Origin: Phoronis australis
Lineage: Eukaryota > Phoronida > Phoronidae
Direction of reading: 5' to 3'
NCBI GenBank assembly: GCA_002633005.1
Contig: NMRA01000094.1
Span: forward strand, 822,840 to 886,839
Length of the DNA: 64,000 nt
In this document: positions 11,601-20,600 of the stretch, piece after piece
Layout of the letters: each line of letters begins with the position of its first letter
Numbering within the stretch: position 1 is the stretch's first letter
Program-made: the position numbers and the translations under genes
Notes under the pieces: model-generated
Database searches by the model: none
Told to the model about the DNA's origin: nothing
The model's input: the letters and a program-made list of their open reading frames with translations, nothing else

Positions 11601-14600
11601 AAGTTCAGTTTTCAATGATGGATTTAGTTTTATATAATGAGCATGGCTAAGATGGGCAGGGAAAGAATGTTGCCACAAACAGACCATGGTAGTTACTAAC
11701 GCTCATCTCTGTTCCATCAGTTATTGTGGTAAGTGCAGCTTATACCAGTCCAACCAGTTGGAAGCATTCATAGTTGTTGAGAGGTGTCATGTAGCACCAG
11801 TCATACAGATGTGCACTCTGACCAAGGCTGTCACAATACAATTGACTTGTAATAGCTCAGTCAGAGCTCTAAGTCATCTATCTACCGTCATGATTTACAC
11901 TGTCTGGTTTAAACACTAGAGAAGAACCTCCTGCATTACACTACATACTGTTGCGTATTATTTCCAGGCACTGCCACTCCTAGAGACTGCAGTATAGAGA
12001 ACCTGTCACATACTTATGTACTCACTAACTCTGCAGACGACCTCCGTAACACTGACAAAGTGAACAAGAAGAAAAATATGAAGACATTGCTGGCAGGGTC
12101 ACTGTCGAGAGTGTTCACCAAGTCACGCAACAGGAGGTCATTGGCTGTAGATTGCCCCTCTATGTTAGAAGGTATGAGTGAAGATGCTATAGAACGGCCC
12201 CTCTATGTTGGGTGAGTGAAGGTGCTGTAGAGCGGCCCCTCTGTGTTGGGCGAGTGAAGGTGCTGTAGAGCGGCCCCTCTGTGTTGGGTGAGTGAAGGTG
12301 CTAAGGGAGTGCAGGTGTACTGTTTTCTTGGAATAAATATTATTTCCTGGTTAAAAACAACCCAGACAATTTCCTGGATGTCAATACATCAAACTGCTGT
12401 CCAGTAGAGGATGCTTACCTGACTAGGGCCAATCCCATTATTCACCAGTTTGGGTCCAGGTTGCCGGTGGTGACTTAAGCCACTAATGTTTACTCAGGAT
12501 AGACCTCTGCCAGTCATTTGAACTTAAGCTCTTGTTGCTTGTGGCTCAGGTCTGTGGTGCCATTAAATTTAACTTTTTTGTTTTTAAGAACGATAATCAT
12601 TGTGGTTCGCAGTGCTATTTAAGTTTGAGACAGAGGTATATAGTGCTATTTAAGTTTAAGACAGAGGTATGTAGTGCTATTTAAGTTTAAGACTGAGACC
12701 AATATGATCTGCTCATGATCGTGGATAGTTTGCTACCTTTTTCTATTCTAAAAAATCTAAAAAGCACATTTTGGGTCATCTTGTTAACATGATGACAGCA
12801 CTTGATTGACTTCACCAATACTGCTGTGTCCACCGGTTAAGACATCTGATTGTTTCTCGATGACGACCTTCGGCTTACAAACCAATCCGATGTCAGTGAA
12901 GTGAGCCAAGTGCAGCCAATGTGAACAATGCTAGTGATGTTTACTACTTAGTTTCCCAGGCTGAAACGAATAGTGTTGAATGATGCACATGTATTTGTGG
13001 TATGCATAATTTTTTTAAAATGTTTTTTCTCATAATTCCTTAAAATTCAGACATGTTTACCCCATAACCCTGTATGAGACTGAAGTCTACTGAATTTTAT
13101 TGCCATATTGGTTGAACCAGTGTTTTTTATTTTTTTTTTAGATCTTTGTGTGTTTTGTCTGGGAATTTTAGGAAACGTGAATTGTTCGTGGGTAGTTGGA
13201 CCTCCATTTATGTTAGGTTTGCATGACCGGTTTATGTTCACCTCCAGTTTAAGTATGACTATGCTGCTCTGATGTTGCCTCCTTTTACCAAAGTGTACTG
13301 CTTTCTTGTATACATCAGCCCTGTTGTACCAATGTGTACTGTTTTGGGGACAGTTTATTTAGGAATACCATGCAGGAAGAATTCTGTAGGTTTCAACATC
13401 AGTTGGACATTGGCTCTCATGAGCTGAAATAACCATGATATTCCGTTGCTGTGTACTAATTTAACAAAGATGCGGCGTTAAGGTCTGTTGAATTGTAGAT
13501 ATTATGGCACACACTATTCTGTTGTGTCATTGCAGGTCAAGAGAGCCTTTTGTCTGGAACTTTTCGTCTTGCAACGCTAAACCAAGAAAACTATCAAGAG
13601 AAGTTGAAGGTAGTGGAGCAGATGAACGGAGTACCCCCCGGGCTGTGGAAAGCTAGTCAGGTACTAGCCTGGTTGGAGATCACTATGAACATGCCTGTCT
13701 ATGGGGGAATGTGTGCAGAAAATATCAAGAGTGGAAAGGTGAGGCTGGGTCATGTGAATTGTCAGTGTTGGAATGGGTGAAATGAGTGCGTGTCATGCTC
13801 TGCTTTTACTCTGAAATTTAGGTTCATTAAGGGTGTATTGGTCATGTTCTTTAAGGATCGGTCAGAACATAAATATGGCTTGCGGTGACAAGATTTAGTA
13901 ACGGAACAATTCCTTAAAGGTAAGTTTTCATTTCAATATTAAAGAATTCAATTCACCACAACCCATAATATTTTCAATGAAATATGATGGATAATGTGCC
14001 AAAATATCTGACATTAGGTCGCTTGACTGTAAGCTTCTTAACAAGAAGTTTTGCTCTTTTAACGACCTTGCCTTTTCAAATAACTGATAATACCCTGTCC
14101 AGTTTGTAGAATCCCTGAAGCCCAGAGATTTTATTAGATTCATTTTTCGTTATGGTCTTTCACTCATTGTGGGTCAAATCTTCCCTTAGTATGCAATAAT
14201 CAGTTGCATGCTTTGTCTTTACATTTACTATTCATCCAACGTGACAGCTTCTCTACACTCATCGTTTCTGCTCTGTTCTCTGCAGGTGCTGCTGGGTCTT
14301 AGTGACAGTGAGTTGGGCTCAGCTCTTGGTATCTCTAATACTATTCATAGGCGCAAGCTACGCTTAGCTTTGGATGATCTCAGGGAACCAGAAAAATGGT
14401 AAATGTAAAAGAAATCTCAAATAATTGATGCGCACTGCAGTTAGTGTCTACTGTGCACAATTAGTCATGTCTGTGAATTAATATATATGCCGTGAACTGT
14501 ATCTCCAAAACCACTTCGAAGATTTTCAAGAAAGTTGGGAGAAAGGTGTTTCTTTGGAGCTTAGGATGAATGGCGATGACTTTTGGATGGATCAGACTAC

Positions 14601-17600
14601 CCCTGTTTGCCTCTGTATCTTCAGAGTTCCATGACTGATCTTCATGAAATTTGGCATTAGATTTCTTATTAACTAGTTGACAACACCTTCCCATTTTCGG
14701 ACGGATTTGATGTAAACTGCACCACCTGTTTTTATTGTTGTGGCATCGACGTATCCATCTGCCAAACGGCTCTAAGGATCAGTATACTGGACAGTTGTGT
14801 GCTTTCCCAGACAATGCCCGACACTGATTTTCAATGTGTCTAACTACAGCGGTGCTCCTAGTGGTAATTAAACTTTTGCATCTTTATTCTGCAGCTGTAT
14901 CTCAACCCCTTGCACAATCTTTATGAAAATTGTCAAGTGTTTCTCTATGAATGTAAATATATGACAATGACTTTCTCACATATCTGACTACTGCTGTGCC
15001 CTTAGTGGCAGTATTATTTTTATGCGCCCACATATTTATATGTGGACGCATTATGCCGTCATCTCTGTCCGTCCGTCCGTCCGTCCGTCCGTCCGTCCGG
15101 GCGGCGTCCGTCCGGCGTCTGGCGTCCGGCGTCCGCTGCTCTATCTCCAAAACCCTTTGACATACGTTCATGAAATTTGGCACATGTGTTCCATTTATGA
15201 ATGGGACGGCATGTGCGAACTTTCGGACGGATCCGACCACCGGTGTGCCCCCTAGTGGCAATTTTAGTTTTTTACGCTTACCTTTGTATCTTCAAAAGTC
15301 CTGAACGGATTTTCATGAAATTTGGTAAGTAGGCACCTAGTAGTGAGATGACGCTATCCTGCCGTTTTCGGATGGATTCGACATAGTTTGCGCCACCTAG
15401 TGGCCATTTTTACTGTTTTCGAGTCTGTTTTTGTGCTTCCACCCCTCTATCAACCAAACCGCTCAAAGGATGATTGTGAAAATTGGTATGTATGTGCTTA
15501 CTATGTAGAGGACGGTTGACGATGNNNNNNNNNNNNNNNNNNNNNNNNNNNNNNNNNNNNNNNNNNNNNNNNNNNNNNNNNNNNNNNNNNNNNNNNNNNN
15601 NNNNNNNNNNNNNNNNNNNNNNNNNNNNNNNNNNNNNNNNNNNNNNNNNNNNNNNNNNNNNNNNNNNNNNNNNNNNNNNNNNNNNNNNNNNNNNNNNNNN
15701 NNNNNNNNNNNNNNNNNNNNNNNNNNNNNNNNNNNNNNNNNNNNNNNNNNNNNNNNNNNNNNNNNNNNNNNNNNNNNNNNNNNNNNNNNNNNNNNNNNNN
15801 NNNNNNNNNNNNNNNNNNNNNNNNNNNNNNNNNNNNNNNNNNNNNNNNNNNNNNNNNNNNNNNNNNNNNNNNNNNNNNNNNNNNNNNNNNNNNNNNNNNN
15901 NNNNNNNNNNNNNNNNNNNNNNNNNNNNNNNNNNNNNNNNNNNNNNNNNNNNNNNNNNNNNNNNNNNNNNNNNNNNNNNNNNNNNNNNNNNNNNNNNNNN
16001 NNNNNNNNNNNNNNNNNNNNNNNNNNNNNNNNNNNNNNNNNNNNNNNNNNNNNNNNNNNNNNNNNNNNNNNNNNNNNNNNNNNNNNNNNNTGGTAAATTT
16101 GTTTTTAATTCTATGTTTCTGTGGTGCTTTAAGCAACTGGTGTATAGGATGTGCTTGTATTATGAAGATTACTCACATTTTGCCCCTAGCCTATTGAGGA
16201 GACAATGACCATGCCTTTCCATTTTGCAAAGTATGCCCTCTACTGGCCACTTTATGGTACCAATAAACAACCCTAGAAGGATACCGTATGCGGTGCAATT
16301 ATGGGCGCATTTCAACGCTCCGCGTTGCTCTTGTTTAGATTGGGCTTTGCCAAGTGGAGGAGATGGCGACACTTTTCCATTTTCAGATGTATAATATGAG
16401 CACAGCCCCATTAATCACTTTGGCATTATATCCAGGCTCTCATTCATTCCCTTGCTTACATTCACTAGTAAAACCGAACTCAGAGGAGTAAGAGACACTT
16501 TTGTGCAGTTCTCGATTGTTTTCCAGTAAAACCAGGATTCCGACGAACCTGAGTCTCAATGTTTTTGTATCAATCAAATGTTTTTGTATCAATCAAATGT
16601 TTTCGTATCAATCAAATGTTTTCGTATCAATCATATGTTTTGGTATCAATCAAATGTTTTGGTATCAATCAAATGTTTTCGTATCAATCTCATGTTTTCG
16701 TGTCATTCACATGTTTTCGTGTCAATCAAATGTTTTCGTGTCAATCAAATGTTTTCGTGTCAATCGTATGTTTTCGTATCAATCGTATGTTTTCGTATCA
16801 ATCTCATGTTTTCGTATCATTCACATGTTTTCGTATCAATCAAATGTTTTCGCATCAATCGTATGTTTTCGCATCAATCAAACGTTTTCGTATCAATCAA
16901 ACGTTTTCGTATCAATCAAACGTTTTCGTATCAATCAAACGTTTTCGTATCAATCAAGTGTTTTTGTATCCAATCGAATGTTTTCGTATCATTCACAGGT
17001 TTTCGTATCAATCAAATGTTTTCGTATCAATCAAGTGTTTTCGTATCCAATCAAGTGTTTTCGTATTATTCACAGGTTTTCATATCAATCAAATGCTTTC
17101 GTATCAATCAAGTGTTTTCGTATCCAATCAAGTGTTTTCGTATTATTCACATGTTTTCGTATCAGTCAAACGTTTTCGTATCAGTCAAACGTTTTCGTAT
17201 CAATCAAACGTTTTCGTATCTATCAAATGTTTTCGTATCAACCAAATGTTTTAGTATCAATCAAATGTTTTCGTATCAATCAAATGTTTTCGTATCAATC
17301 AAATGTTTTCGTATCAATCAAATGTTTTCGTATCAATCAAATGTTTTCGTATCAATCACATGTTTTCGTATCAATCACATGTTGTCGTATCATTCACATG
17401 TTTTCGTATCAATCAAATGTTTTCGTATCAATCAAATGTTTTCATATCAATCAAATATGGGTGTTAAGTGTGCATTGAAAACGTTCAATGTGCAGCAGCA
17501 ATTCTTAGATGACCACTGAAGTAGTTTAGGTGCTAATGCCTAGTTTTCCAAGTTTACTTTTGTTTCAGTAAGTACCCCAAGTGTGCCTTTAGTGACCACA

Positions 17601-20600
17601 CTTGGGTGGCTCATCGTTGGATTCAAGACATAGGCTTGCCTCAGTACAGTGATATGTTCCAAACACAGCTTATTGATGGTCGTCTGCTCAACTCAATGGC
17701 CAAGAAGGACTTAGAAAAATACCTCGGTATCAGTCGAAAATTCCACCAAATCAGTATTTTACATGCTGTAGAATTACTCAGGAGATTGAATTTCGACAGG
17801 GAGGTGAGTTAATGTCAGGCAGTCACAATACTTTTGTTGATTTATGTCATCCTCATGTTTCAGTCAACATGGTAAACATGGTTGATGCAGGAAGGAAAAT
17901 TATGTTTTTTCAGTGTAGAATGTTTATACAAATGTATGACGTTCTAAGCTTGGTAGTAGTGTTGCTCTGACTAATTTTTTTTTACTTGGCGAAAGAATTT
18001 TCGCCAAGTATGTTGCTCTGACATCAAGTTTGTTTCTTTTTTTGTTCGCACGATACGGGTTGCAATTTTCGTCCGATCCCCACGAAATTTACACACAACA
18101 TGTAGTTCCCAAAAGTACTGGAACCCTATTGTTTTTCGTCATAATCGGATGTGGGCGGCCATTTTGGCTTTCAATTTCAGATTCAAATGCTCTTGGAGGC
18201 TATAATTTTTTACGTACACAGCTGAAAGTTGGTACAATTATTGCTTATGATGTGCTCTAGGCGTGTGCCGCAAATCATTTACTTCCGGTTAAAGATGGCG
18301 GAAATATCGGCAATTATGCATGTGCACCTCGATTTCGGGCTAAAAACATTTTATCCTATAGAGTGCGCATTATTGGACCAATTGCTTCGAAAGTTTTCAA
18401 GTGCTTGGTTTTTTGTAACAAGCTATTTTACCGTGCTGAGAAAGTGGAAGTTCCTTTCAAGATGGCGGATCTATTGCATGTTGACCTATTTTCAGTCGTG
18501 CTGGGGTGTCATTTTAAACGTGAAAAGAATATGACATGAATTTTTGCATGTGAATTCTCTGGGGTATAGTCTTTCAATTTTTTTCTCAGACTTGCCGTTT
18601 TCGAGTTATTTGACTTTGAATTTCAAAAAAAAACCACAAAATTTCAAATTTTTGGAAAATTTTACGGAAATGTGCGAAAGTTACCTGTTAGAGTGTTAAG
18701 CGGGATTTTAGAAGATATTTTCTATTTTTCGCTAGGATGTCTACTTTTTGAATTATTCAAAATTTCCTGAAAACGCTGTGCCTTTGTTGACCGATTTTGA
18801 TACACTATTGTTAGTTTACCTCCTATTGAACAAGACTGTAGCCTATTTCGTACTGATTTCTGACATCTATGTTGGTCATATGAATGTTATCACATTGTCC
18901 ACCACTGCCACCATCGTCATCTTAGTCATCATCTCCATCGTCGTCTTCAGTGAATTTCGCCAAGTGTTGCTCCTCAGGCCTTTATGCAGCGTACGTCCTG
19001 GGCGTCCAAATGGACACCCTAGCACTAATATGGACGCCCAGGCAAGGACGCCCAATGTATAATTTGGACTCCCACTATCAATAGGAACCATTCAAGTTTG
19101 GACACACACATTGTAATGATTACTAGGAAGCCTATGAAGACTCACAGTGGTGGCTCTTTTTCAAAGCAGGAAGAAATATACAATGTATCTACAAAGTATA
19201 TACAATGTTGCTATGCTCACACTTGGTTGATAGCATTGGATAGTCTTGGTCTACAGTTTTTTTTAGTAAAAATGCTCACTACAGAAGGCTGTTTTGTAAA
19301 CTTAGATGTAAAAACCTTGGTCTATGCATTTTTTTCTAAAAACATCTGTGTGTTTGGGGGGATTGCTGGGGGTGGGGGGGTTAATGCATCGGAATCATGG
19401 ACGCCCTGGAGTATTGGGAACCCCATTTTGGACACCCTATTTTTGAAATCCTGGATAAAGGCCTGTCGCTCCTCCAAGCACTATTGAACAAGACTATGGC
19501 CTATTTGTTGCTCATTTCTGACATCTTCATTCGTCATATTAATGTTATCATATTGTTCATTATCGCTACCATCATCATGATCATAGTCATCGTTGTCATC
19601 TCCATCGTCGTCTTTTCAAGGTTAATTTCGCCAAGTGTTGCTCCTCTGAGCGCTTTCATTTTCTTGTTTTTTTCCCACAATACAGGTCGCAATTGTCATC
19701 CAATCCTCACGAAATTTATACGCAAGATGTAGTTCCAGAAGTACTGGAAGCTTATTGTTTTTCGTCATAATCAGATCCAAGATGGCAGATGTGGTGGCCA
19801 TTTCGTTTTCAATTTCAGGTTCAAATGCTCGCAGAGGCTGTAATTTTTGACATACATGGCTGAAAATTGACACGATTATTGTACCGGAGGTGTGCTACAG
19901 ATGTGCTAGAAATCATTTATTTCCGATCAAAGATGGCAGAAATAGCAGCCATTGCGCATGCACAGCTCAATGTTGGGACGAAAACATTTTGTCCTGTAGA
20001 GGGCGCATTGTGGGATCAATTGCTTTGAAATTTTTCTTGTGTTAGTTTCCCGCAACAAGCTATTATCCAATGCCGAGTTTCCGGAAGTTGCTTTCAAGAT
20101 GGCGGATCTGGTGCATTTTGACCCATTTTCAGTTGTACTGGGGTGCCATTTTGAATGGGAAAAGAAAATGATGTGAATATTTGCATGTGAATTCTCTGAG
20201 ATATGCCCTTTCAGATGGCCTGCAACAATTTTTTTCTCAGACTTACCGTTTTTGAGTTAATTATTTTAAAAAAAATGCAAAATTTGAAAATTTTCGAAAA
20301 TATTACGAAATTTAGTGAAACTGATATGTTAGATAGAGTTTTGAACGGGCTTTCAGAAGGTATTTTCCATTTTTTGCTTGGACATCTACTTTTCAAATTA
20401 TTCGAGATTTTCTGATAACGCTGTTTCTTTGTTGACTCATTTTTGTTGGTTTACCCTCTATTGAACAAGACTACGGCCTACTTGTTACTCATTTCTGACT
20501 TCTTCGTTCGTTCGTCATATGAATGCTATCATATTGGTCATCATTGCCACCATCATCATCATAATCATCGTCGCCATCATCACCAATGTCTTCAGTTTAT

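Noticed and set aside
15483-16208. Long ORFs across N runs here and at 47991-48896
   Set aside because: They are open only because N hides stops.
16501-17519. Three overlapping forward ORFs of 231-325 codons
   Set aside because: They are the same 19-bp minisatellite read in three frames; there is no start, splice or family support.
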